This document shows, one piece after another, positions 8,626 through 16,376 of a stretch of 64,000 nucleotides of DNA (positions within the stretch are counted from its first letter, which is position 1; each line of letters opens with the position of its first letter). Source of the stretch: Arcticibacter tournemirensis. GTDB taxonomy: Bacteria > Bacteroidota > Bacteroidia > Sphingobacteriales > Sphingobacteriaceae. Below the pieces are notes generated by a model. It had not been told where the DNA came from and made no database searches. It worked only from the letters and a program-made list of their open reading frames with translations. Made by a program: the position numbers and the translations under genes. Location: assembly GCF_006716645.1 (NCBI RefSeq), contig NZ_VFPL01000001.1:124001-188000 (forward strand), read 5' to 3'.

Positions 8626-10424
8626 ACGTTTACTTTGATCAGAACTTCGATATCATCATGGAGCGGCATAAGCGAATTAAGATCTTCAATGAAAAAGGAA
8701 AAGACGAAGCAAACGTAAGGCTTGAGTATTATTCAGGCGGCCATTATGAAGACCTCTTTAGCTTACAGGCTCAGACAATTAATAACAGAGACGGGAAACC
8801 CATGATAACCAAGCTTGAGCGAAAACAAATTTTCACAGAAATCATCGATAAAAACCGTACGGCTCTGGTTTTCACGTTCCCGGATGTCCAACCGGGATCG
8901 ATAGTAGAGTTTAAATATCAATGGAAAACGCCGTCTTATGGCAACTTTCCGTCCTGGGTCTTTCAATCTAAAATACCAGTGAGATATAGCGAACTGCGGA
9001 CTTCTGTTCCTGACATGCTGTATTACAAAATACAACAACGGGTACACCAGCCTTTTTGTAAAAACAAATCGATGTCCGAATCAAAATCTATTCCTAATGG
9101 GGCTAATTCTTTGGGATATAACGTTAATATAAGATTGCTAGCATTACAGAATGTTCCGTCGTTAAGTGATGAGCCATTCATGACTTCGAGAAATGACAAT
9201 CTTCAGTCCGTTTCTTTCCAGCTTACCGAAATTAAACCTATTGGCGGCTTCACTCAAACATATATCGATACCTGGCAAAAGGTGGCAGGGATGCTTGCTG
9301 ACGACGAAGACTTCGGCGCTCAGTTCAAAAAGATTACAGGAAGAGGACGTTATCGTTGCCAAAGCAAAAGCATTGAAATCAAATGACGAGAAAATTGCAT
9401 TTCTGTTTAACGAAGTGAGAAATAGCATGAAATGGAACGATGTAGACGTATGGTATACAAATGATGGCGTATCTAAGGCATGGCAAAAGAAAACAGGTAA
9501 CTCGACCGAAATAAACCTCATATTATACCGGCTTTTAAAACTAGCCGAAGTAGGAAACGTTTATCCTATGATAGTAAGCACCCGCTCCAACGGCAGAGTG
9601 AACATCGCCTTCCCATGGCTTCGTCAATTCAACAGGACCGTCGTTTATATTCCTGTCGACAGCACCAGAAAGTATATCCTTGACGCTAGTAATAAATACC
9701 AGCTGTATAATTCTATCCCCGACAATCTTCTAAATTCTTACGGATTAAGCTTAAATAAAGACAATAAAACGTATAATTTGATAAATATCTCGTGCCCCAA
9801 TACTTCAAGGAAAAATATATTTATCACTGCGGATATCAAGCCTGACGGAAAAATAAACGGCAATGCAAAAATTTACGACTTCGACTATCATAAAATGAAT
9901 TCTGTCCGGCTCTACAAAACAGAGGGAGAAGAAAAGTTCAAAGAATGGCTCACTGAAAAGGACAATAGTATAAAAATAAAAAACATGAAAATAGAGGGCG
10001 TTGATGTTGATTCCCTTCCTCTACAGGAACTCTTGGATTTTGAAATGGAGCTGAAGGGAGTAGATGGCGACTATATTTACTTTAATCCGAATCTGTTTAC
10101 TTCTCTTCGAACTAATCCTTTTTTAACAGAAAACCGCTCAACAGTGGTAGATTTTGGTCACAAAAAAAAATATACATTAACTGCTTCTTATGGAATACCC
10201 CCAAACTACTTAGCAGATGCTCTTCCTAAAAGCCTCAACCTAGTGATGCCCGACAAAAGCATCAGCTTTCAGAGGATCGTAAGCAACAGTGAGGGACAAA
10301 TTATTGTGAGGTATGTGATCGATTTTAAGAAAGCTCTATATGTGCAAGATGAATATCCACTGTTAAGGCAGTTTTATAAACAAATGTTTGAAATGCTGAA
10401 CGAGCAAATTGTACTTAAGAAGTC

Positions 10425-12362
10425 ATGATGGTATCGGTATTAAAAAAAAGTCTGGCAGCCCTGACTTTATTGTTATCCACTGCCACATATACCTATTCGC
10501 AAAAAACAGGCATTGCTGCAGACCTATATAATTCTTCAGGAATTCCCGACTCGCTTAAGAAAGATGCAAATTCGGTAGTACGATATTACTCAATGGAAAT
10601 GACGGTCAAGGGACCGGCCAGGGCGACCCTAAGACAGCATTCCGTTGAGACCATCCTCAATGAAAAAGCCGAGGAGAAAGCATTAATGGTAATCGGTTAT
10701 AATAAGAAATTTTCGTCTGTGAATGGTGCGGAGATGATCGTATACGACGCCAGTGGGAAATTGATCAAACGCTATAAGAAAAGCGATATGTATGACCGAT
10801 CCGCGGTTGACAACATTTCGATCATTACAGACGGAAGAGTGCTTGTGACAAAGCACAATATTGTTAGTTATCCCATTACTATTGAAAAAATATACGAGAA
10901 GAGCCTGAACAGCTTCCTCGACCTGGGAGACTGGAACGTCCAGGAGGAGGAAGAAGCTGTTCAGAACGCTTCTTTCAAAGTTTCTGTTAATCCGGGTGTC
11001 GGCTTCAGATACAAAGTTAAAAACATAAAGCTTCAGCCGCGAAAAAGCACTGAAGACGGCATGGATGTGTTTTCCTGGGAAGTAAAAAATCTGAAAGCCA
11101 TCAAACCGGAGGAAGACTCAAAACCTTGGAAAGTACTCCCGCACATCTCTTTCGCAACAAACAATATAGAATTCGACGGATTACCCGGCGACATGAGTAC
11201 ATGGAAGGGCTTTGGAATCTGGCAGCAGACGTTAAATAAAGACGTATCCTCTTTGAGCCCTCAACGAGAGGAAGAAATTAAAAAGATGGTAGCTGGCTTC
11301 GCTAATGATAAAGAAAAAGCCAGGTTCTTATATGAGTACATGCAGAAAAATACTCGCTATGTAAGCATCCAGCTCGGAATAGGCGGATTAAAGCCCTTCT
11401 CCGCAGCCTTTGTAGATGAGAAGAAATACGGCGACTGCAAAGCGCTCACCAACTATATGTATACACTGCTTAAAATCGCTGGTATTAAGTCATACTATAC
11501 GCTTATCAGAGCAGGAGAGAATGAAGAACCAGCAGATGAAGATTTTGTCAACGACTCCTTTAATCATATTGTTCTTTGCGTTCCCTTTAAGAACGACACA
11601 ACCTGGCTGGAGTGCACAAGTACAACCAATCCGTTTGGCAAGCTCGGCACGTTTACTGAGAACAGGAATGCTTTAATAGTGACGGAGGAAGGTGGCAAAC
11701 TGGTGAATACTCCGGCAAGTAAGCTGGATGATAATGTTTTTGACAGCCAAACGACGATCACTGTAGGAGACGATGGCATAGCCAGGACAAAAATTGCTAT
11801 TAAAGCAACCGGTGAATATCGCGACATGTACATCCATATGTCGACCCTTAAAGCGGATGAGCAAAAGAAATTTCTTATCAATGCGCTTAATCTGCGGCAA
11901 CCCGATCTATTTGAACTTTCGCACCAGAACGACAAAGACGGCATAAAGGAAATACTGCTTGATCTTGCGTACACAGACCTCAGCGACATGAAAGCCGGAA
12001 ATAAATATTTCTACAAACCACGGGTTTTCGATATATATCATGCCACATTTCCTCCAACAGAGAATAGGAAAACAGACTTCTATTTCCCTCATCCGATGCT
12101 TAAGAAGAATACCACTTCTATCGTCATTCCGGGCGATTTTGAAGTTGAATCGCTGCCTGCCGATGTCGACATGAATTTTAGTTATGGAAGCTATAAGGTT
12201 AAATACTTATACGATGCCGGGAAACATGAGATAAATAGCACCACTATCTTCACTTTAAAAAACCACGTTATCCCCGCCGCCAAATACAGTGAGATGCAGA
12301 AGTTCATGGATGACATTTCTAAATCGATGAGTAAAAAGCTTGTAATCAAAAAGAAAGCATGA
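10425..12362 (+). CDS. DUF3857 and transglutaminase-like secreted protein
   Basis: 645 residues with a signal peptide ending near TYTYSQ (about 25). A DUF3857 beta domain (about 50-240) is followed by a transglutaminase-like core (about 265-410) with Cys in KYGDCKAL, His in DSFNHIVLC and an acidic/polar third position in WLECTS, then a C-terminal beta domain. The Cys and His suggest protease or amidase-type chemistry, but no substrate is known for these Bacteroidota proteins. The ATG overlaps the end of its broken paralogue by 4 bases, so the two were a translationally coupled pair. This copy is intact and may compensate. Confidence 0.88.
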   Translation: MMVSVLKKSLAALTLLLSTATYTYSQKTGIAADLYNSSGIPDSLKKDANSVVRYYSMEMTVKGPARATLRQHSVETILNEKAEEKALMVIGYNKKFSSVNGAEMIVYDASGKLIKRYKKSDMYDRSAVDNISIITDGRVLVTKHNIVSYPITIEKIYEKSLNSFLDLGDWNVQEEEEAVQNASFKVSVNPGVGFRYKVKNIKLQPRKSTEDGMDVFSWEVKNLKAIKPEEDSKPWKVLPHISFATNNIEFDGLPGDMSTWKGFGIWQQTLNKDVSSLSPQREEEIKKMVAGFANDKEKARFLYEYMQKNTRYVSIQLGIGGLKPFSAAFVDEKKYGDCKALTNYMYTLLKIAGIKSYYTLIRAGENEEPADEDFVNDSFNHIVLCVPFKNDTTWLECTSTTNPFGKLGTFTENRNALIVTEEGGKLVNTPASKLDDNVFDSQTTITVGDDGIARTKIAIKATGEYRDMYIHMSTLKADEQKKFLINALNLRQPDLFELSHQNDKDGIKEILLDLAYTDLSDMKAGNKYFYKPRVFDIYHATFPPTENRKTDFYFPHPMLKKNTTSIVIPGDFEVESLPADVDMNFSYGSYKVKYLYDAGKHEINSTTIFTLKNHVIPAAKYSEMQKFMDDISKSMSKKLVIKKKA

Positions 12363-12434
12363 CCAATTATGTCTATCGAGGAGTATTTTCTTGATAGTTC
12401 GATTATGCAGATATGCAGGTTCACGGGATTCTGT

Positions 12435-12442
12435 TATTTTTG
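12435..12442 (+). promoter_or_regulatory. Probable -7 box for aat
   Basis: TATTTTTG matches TAnnTTTG exactly, 20 bases before the ATG at 12463. It supports that internal ATG over the upstream in-frame ATG at 12391. Confidence 0.55.
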
Positions 12443-12462
12443 TCAAAAGCATCCCCGTCAGT

Positions 12463-13101
12463 ATGATCTTCCAGTTGGAGAACCACAACATCTCTTTTCC
12501 CCCTCCCGAACTTGCAGAAGACGACGGTTTACTTGCAGTAGGAGGCGACTTATCACCCCAGCGCTTGTTGCTTGCTTATCGTTCGGGCATTTTCCCCTGG
12601 TATTCTGATGAAACGCCAATTCTATGGTATTCTCCCCACGAACGTTTTGTTCTTGTTCCTGAAAAGGTAACAATATCAAAAAGCATGCGACAGCTAATAA
12701 AAGCCGACAAATTTGTTGTCACCGAAAATACCGCCTTCTCCGACGTGATTCGGGCCTGCGCTTCTTCGCCAAGAAAAGATCAGGACGGTACCTGGATTAC
12801 TTCAGAAATGAAAAAGGCATATACCAAACTTCACCAAATAGGCTTTGCTCATTCTGTAGAGGTATGGTACAAAGGAACTCTTGCGGGCGGCTTGTATGGA
12901 ATTTCAATGGGTCCCGTGTTTTGCGGCGAAAGCATGTTCAGCTTCATCAGTAATGCGTCTAAAGTTGCCCTTATATGGCTTTGCCAAAATAGGAATTACC
13001 GTTTGATCGACTGCCAGATATACAGCGGGCACCTTGAACGCATGGGAGCGGAGCTCATTTCAAGAGAAGAATACATGATGGAATTGACAAGGGACAGTTG
13101 A
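12463..13101 (+). CDS. aat: Leucyl/phenylalanyl-tRNA--protein transferase
   Basis: N-end-rule enzyme that adds Leu or Phe to proteins with N-terminal Arg or Lys, marking them for ClpAP. Starting at MIFQLENHNISFPPPE gives 212 residues, the usual size; an in-frame ATG 72 bases earlier adds 24 residues unlike the family and precedes the promoter box. Signature segments: DGLLAVGGDLSPQRLLLAYRSGIFPWY, split here as GLLAVGGDLS and GIFPWY, plus ILWYSPHERFVL, GLYGISMGPVFCGESMFS and IDCQIYSGHLERMGAE. Cytoplasmic. The stop lies inside an inverted repeat shared with the convergent helicase gene. Confidence 0.95.
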   Translation: MIFQLENHNISFPPPELAEDDGLLAVGGDLSPQRLLLAYRSGIFPWYSDETPILWYSPHERFVLVPEKVTISKSMRQLIKADKFVVTENTAFSDVIRACASSPRKDQDGTWITSEMKKAYTKLHQIGFAHSVEVWYKGTLAGGLYGISMGPVFCGESMFSFISNASKVALIWLCQNRNYRLIDCQIYSGHLERMGAELISREEYMMELTRDS

Positions 13102-13186
13102 CAATGGAGAATGAGAAAATGAACAAATTGTATACTGGTTAAGTTATCTGTTTACTGAAGCTACGAAATCTCATTGTCAACTGTCC
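13092..13186. terminator. Inverted repeat between convergent aat and SNF2 gene ends
   Basis: Arms GGACAGTTGACAATG (13092-13106) and CATTGTCAACTGTCC (13172-13186) are perfect 15-base reverse complements with 65 bases between. The left arm covers the aat stop codon and the right arm ends one base before the helicase stop. No T run follows closely, so it may be a bidirectional terminator or a dispersed intergenic repeat. Confidence 0.55.
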
Positions 13187-13187
13187 A

Positions 13188-16082
13188 TTAATTAAGTATT
13201 TCCCTGATATCATCTGCGCTTAAAGATTTCACGAAACTTTCCTCTGTTGTGATTAATGAATCAGCAACCGCACGTTTCCTGATTTGCAGGGCCAGTATTT
13301 TCTCTTCTACGCTGTCTTTGGTGATAAACTTATAGATGAAGACATTTTTTGTTTGACCTATACGGTGAGTGCGGTCTACCGCCTGCTGCTCTACTGCCGG
13401 GTTCCACCAGGGATCCAGCATAAATACATAATCTGCTTCCGTAAGGTTCAGCCCAACTCCCCCGGCCTTAAGCGAAATCAGGAATAACTTTATATCACTG
13501 TTCTTTTGGAATTCCTCTACCACTTCACCCCGGTTTTTCGTCGCTCCATCCAGATAAGCGTAAGGAACCCGCTCGTTGTCGAGGTATTTTCGATAAATGT
13601 CCAGCTGCTTCACAAATTGTGAGAAAACCAGTACTTTATGTCCTTCAGCTAAAACGTTCTCGAGGGTATGAATAACATTTTCAAACTTACCCGACTCGCC
13701 CTCATAACTGTTGTCCACCATAAAAGGATGATTGGCTATTTGTCTTAATTTAGTCAACCCCTGGAGCACCTGTATCTGCGATCGGGCAAAAGTACCGTCT
13801 TCGAGCGTTTTCAAAAGCTCGTTACGATATTCAGATTTAACCTTTTCGTAGTATTCTGCCTGCTCCTCACACATACTGCAATAGAAAAGCTGTTCTGTTT
13901 TTTCGGGGAGTTCTTTAGCGACCTGGGTTTTTGTGCGACGCAAAACAAATGGCTTAATAATAGCCTGCAGCTTCCTCGCCTTGTCTTCTTCTTTCTTTTT
14001 TTCTATTGGAGTAACGAAGTTGTTCTGAAAGAAATGCTGGTTTCCCAGCAAACCGGGATTAATAAACGACATCTGTGTCCATAGATCATTAACGGAATTT
14101 TCAACAGGGGTGCCGCTTAATATAAGCTTGTGTTTCGACTTTAACGTTTTTACCGACTTATAAGCCTTAGAATCCGGGTTCTTAATATTCTGGCTCTCAT
14201 CAAGAATGATGTAATGAAAATACAAGTGCTCCATGAGCTCGGCATCCACGCGTGTAATCCCATAAGTAGTAAGAACTACATCATACTGAAGAAATCGTTC
14301 CACGTCTTTATTTCTGAAACTTCCTGTATGTACCAGTATCTTCAATCCGGGCGCAAATTTCCCCGCCTCGTTCAGCCAGTTATAGATAAGAGACGTGGGC
14401 ATAATGATAAGAGAGGTAGAACTTGTTCCGTCCGTATCGCCTTCTTCCTTAATTTTCTGAAGTAAGGCAAGTGTCTGAACTGTTTTACCGAGCCCCATAT
14501 CATCGGCAAGACAGCCACCAAAATTGTATTTTCTTAAGAAATGAAACCAGTTATAACCAGCTTTCTGATAAGAGCGTAGAGTCCCTTTAAAGTTCACCGG
14601 AATAGGTGCATCTTCAATTTCATGAAAGTCAGAAAGCTTCTGAAGTTTCCTGTCTATTGTTACAGTCGCCAGTTCACTGTCGGCGAAATCAGCTATTAGT
14701 CCTATATGGTGCTTCTTCAACCGCAGGTCGCCATGGCCTTTTTCCGTAAAGCTAAGCAGGTTACTATACTGCGAAAACCATTCCTCAGGAATGATAGCCA
14801 CTTCTCCTGAAGGCAAAACAAATTCACGGATCTTATTTAAAATATGATGTTTAAGTTCAAGGAAGGGAATAGAATAAGGTCCAAAACGAACAAAGGCCTT
14901 CAGATCAAACCAATCATTATTCTCTTGAATTTCAAGATTGATAGAACTTTGCCCGAAAAGGAATCGCTTATTTCCGTCAGGCTGTTCAATTATAAAGCCT
15001 CCTGCACTTAATTCCTCATGGTGCGTATTCAGCCAGTTAATTACAGAGAAAGCAGGATCTTCGTCGGTCTTTTGTTCAGTTTCCAGGTAAACAAACATTC
15101 CACCGGTAGTTTTGAGTCCCAGTGATAACAGCTCCTGTAACTTTGTCTTTTCCCTGTCAATCGACCGTTTAATGCGATGGAAGATATAATTATCTTTCTC
15201 CTTCTCCATCTTTACAGAAACTTTCCTATCGCTACCGGCGGAAAATACATAATCGCCATACCTAAAGTAAAGCTGTAACTGAGATGTTCCACTGGGTATA
15301 AATATGACCTTTAGAACTGGTATCGCTTCGAATCGTTCTGTATTGATGGAAAATCCCTCAGCATAAACATGGTGTTTTTCAATCAGGGGCGCAACGAACC
15401 GTTCAAAATATGTTTTCTCTGCCGATTTAGGAATCGATATATACCGCTTATTAAGAAAGGGCTGAAGCTTTTTTCCTTCGATATCGCCTTCAAAAAAATA
15501 CAGTACATTTTCAAGAAGAAGCCAGGCAGGATCATTACAGATGACCTGTGCATCTTTAAACATAAACTCTATCCTGATTCCCTGGTATTTTATCGTAGGA
15601 AAATAACGGGTCTCTTCTTCATTCTTCCTGAAGTGAAACAACACGGTGGCAGGCTCTTCTGCAATAGAAAGCGGGCGCTCCACCGGCCAACCCTCCTTAC
15701 TCATCAGATATATTTCTTTGCTCTGAAGCAATGAAAGAGCCTCGACAATCCTCTTTTCTATTTTTGGCCTGATCGTGTTATGGAGCTTCTCGTCGTATAT
15801 CTTACTGAAAAATTCCATCGGACGAATGGCTTTTTTATAATAGCGTTTTATAATATGTCCTTGCTCTGTCTCTTCGAGAAGTTTAACGAGCTTGAAATCA
15901 CTTTCATCAAAGCCGGCAGAAAATTCCTTAGCGGTATTTGTGAACAGCCTTTGATGGGTAAGAGAAAAATCGCCGTCCGGATTTAATTGAACAACGTGCG
16001 GTTCAATTAAGAATCCCAGATACTCATGCCTGCATAAGGAATATACTACTTTATATGGTTTTGTACTTTCAACCCTTAACAT
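13188..16082 (-). CDS. SNF2-family DEAD/DEAH-box helicase
   Basis: 964-residue ATP-driven DNA translocase of the RapA/SNF2 class. The C-terminal half holds motif I DDMGLGKTVQT (about 525-535), motif Ia, DESQ box (DESQNIKN, about 628), LSGTPVENSVNDLW, and the helicase C domain with QFVKQLDIYRKYL, LISLKAGGVGLNL and DRTHRIGQ. The first 480 residues are a poorly conserved region of repeated beta sequence, usual in Bacteroidota members. No SWIM zinc motif was seen. Probable role in remodelling transcription or repair complexes. Transcribed away from the thiamine region. Confidence 0.9.
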   Translation of the reverse strand: MLRVESTKPYKVVYSLCRHEYLGFLIEPHVVQLNPDGDFSLTHQRLFTNTAKEFSAGFDESDFKLVKLLEETEQGHIIKRYYKKAIRPMEFFSKIYDEKLHNTIRPKIEKRIVEALSLLQSKEIYLMSKEGWPVERPLSIAEEPATVLFHFRKNEEETRYFPTIKYQGIRIEFMFKDAQVICNDPAWLLLENVLYFFEGDIEGKKLQPFLNKRYISIPKSAEKTYFERFVAPLIEKHHVYAEGFSINTERFEAIPVLKVIFIPSGTSQLQLYFRYGDYVFSAGSDRKVSVKMEKEKDNYIFHRIKRSIDREKTKLQELLSLGLKTTGGMFVYLETEQKTDEDPAFSVINWLNTHHEELSAGGFIIEQPDGNKRFLFGQSSINLEIQENNDWFDLKAFVRFGPYSIPFLELKHHILNKIREFVLPSGEVAIIPEEWFSQYSNLLSFTEKGHGDLRLKKHHIGLIADFADSELATVTIDRKLQKLSDFHEIEDAPIPVNFKGTLRSYQKAGYNWFHFLRKYNFGGCLADDMGLGKTVQTLALLQKIKEEGDTDGTSSTSLIIMPTSLIYNWLNEAGKFAPGLKILVHTGSFRNKDVERFLQYDVVLTTYGITRVDAELMEHLYFHYIILDESQNIKNPDSKAYKSVKTLKSKHKLILSGTPVENSVNDLWTQMSFINPGLLGNQHFFQNNFVTPIEKKKEEDKARKLQAIIKPFVLRRTKTQVAKELPEKTEQLFYCSMCEEQAEYYEKVKSEYRNELLKTLEDGTFARSQIQVLQGLTKLRQIANHPFMVDNSYEGESGKFENVIHTLENVLAEGHKVLVFSQFVKQLDIYRKYLDNERVPYAYLDGATKNRGEVVEEFQKNSDIKLFLISLKAGGVGLNLTEADYVFMLDPWWNPAVEQQAVDRTHRIGQTKNVFIYKFITKDSVEEKILALQIRKRAVADSLITTEESFVKSLSADDIREILN

Positions 16083-16166
16083 TGGTAAACGACTCAGTAA
16101 AGCTATTAAGCTGTAAGCTAAAAGGGGATAAACATAAGGAGAATTATGGCGAATTCAAAAATTTAC

Positions 16167-16174
16167 TATCTTTA
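16167..16174 (+). promoter_or_regulatory. Probable -7 box of the riboswitch transcript
   Basis: TATCTTTA (TAnnTTTG with one mismatch) ends just before the start of the TPP aptamer, placing transcription start close to base 16180 so the RNA begins with the aptamer. Confidence 0.55.
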
Positions 16175-16179
16175 CGCCG

Positions 16180-16317
16180 TCTTAAGGGGTGCCTTGTTGA
16201 GGAAAAAACATATAGCGTTTTTCTCCGACACAAACAAAGGCTGAGATTATACCCACCGATAGTAGCACAGCTACTTCGGGCACCTGATCCGGATAATGCC
16301 GGCGTAGGGAATGGTAA
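16180..16317 (+). ncRNA. TPP (thiamine pyrophosphate) riboswitch aptamer
   Basis: Contains the conserved THI-box parts in order: AAGGGGTGCC at the 5' side (16184-16193), GGCTGAGATTATACCC (16239-16254), ACCTGATCCGGATAATGCC (16282-16300) and GGCGTAGGGAA (16301-16311). The variable arm GGAAAAAACA...GTTTTTCTCC forms a stem, as does GTAGCACAGCTAC. All core residues that bind the pyrimidine and the pyrophosphate are present. Known TPP riboswitches repress thiamine synthesis or uptake genes when TPP is high; here the downstream gene is a TonB-dependent receptor. Confidence 0.95.
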
Positions 16318-16366
16318 AGTTAAAAAAGGTACGTGACCCTTGCGTACTGAATGTTTAACTGTTTTT
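16318..16366 (+). terminator. Attenuator hairpin of the riboswitch
   Basis: Outer stem AGTTAAA (16318-16324) with TTTAACT (16354-16360), inner stem GTACG (16329-16333) with CGTAC (16343-16347), then TTTTT (16362-16366). This is the layout of an intrinsic terminator immediately after the aptamer and 10 bases before the GTG start, so TPP binding probably causes premature termination. The A/T-rich outer stem is weak, so the mechanism is inferred. Confidence 0.65.
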
Positions 16367-16376
16367 AAAAATAAAA

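Larger units (their letters stand above)
7009..10428 (+). pseudogene. DUF3857 secreted protein, split by an insertion sequence and frameshifted
   Basis: Three pieces make one gene. 7009-7174 gives the signal peptide (MKKTFFLILPFQMLLFIAYAQ) and start of the mature protein up to FDKA. After removing the insertion sequence and one copy of the 8-base duplication, base 7174 joins 8626 in frame and reads FDKADVYFDQNFDI. This continues with DUF3857 beta-strand sequence until about 9330, where frame is lost in TTCAAAAAGATTA; the correct frame resumes as RLQEEDVIVAKAKA and runs to 10428. Deleting one A from the A5 run restores FKRLQEED. The restored protein would be about 655 residues, matching its downstream paralogue. 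The last codons overlap the next gene's ATG by 4 bases. Confidence 0.9.

Noticed and set aside
8457-9386. Long frame starting inside the transposase and running into DUF3857 sequence
   Set aside because: Its first 57 codons overlap the transposase in another frame and cross the inverted repeat; the DUF3857 part belongs to the interrupted gene, so it is an artefact of the insertion.
9193-10428. Frame with an apparent ATG start as an independent gene
   Set aside because: The first 45 or so codons are out-of-frame sequence of the same gene; homologous sequence begins only at RLQEED after the frameshift, so this is the 3' part of the pseudogene.
12391-12462. Upstream in-frame ATG extending aat by 24 residues
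   Set aside because: The extra residues do not fit the family and lie upstream of the promoter box, so the ATG at 12463 is preferred.
16055-16336. Frame of 93 residues over the riboswitch
   Set aside because: It lies across the structured TPP aptamer and the start of the opposite-strand helicase; chance frame.
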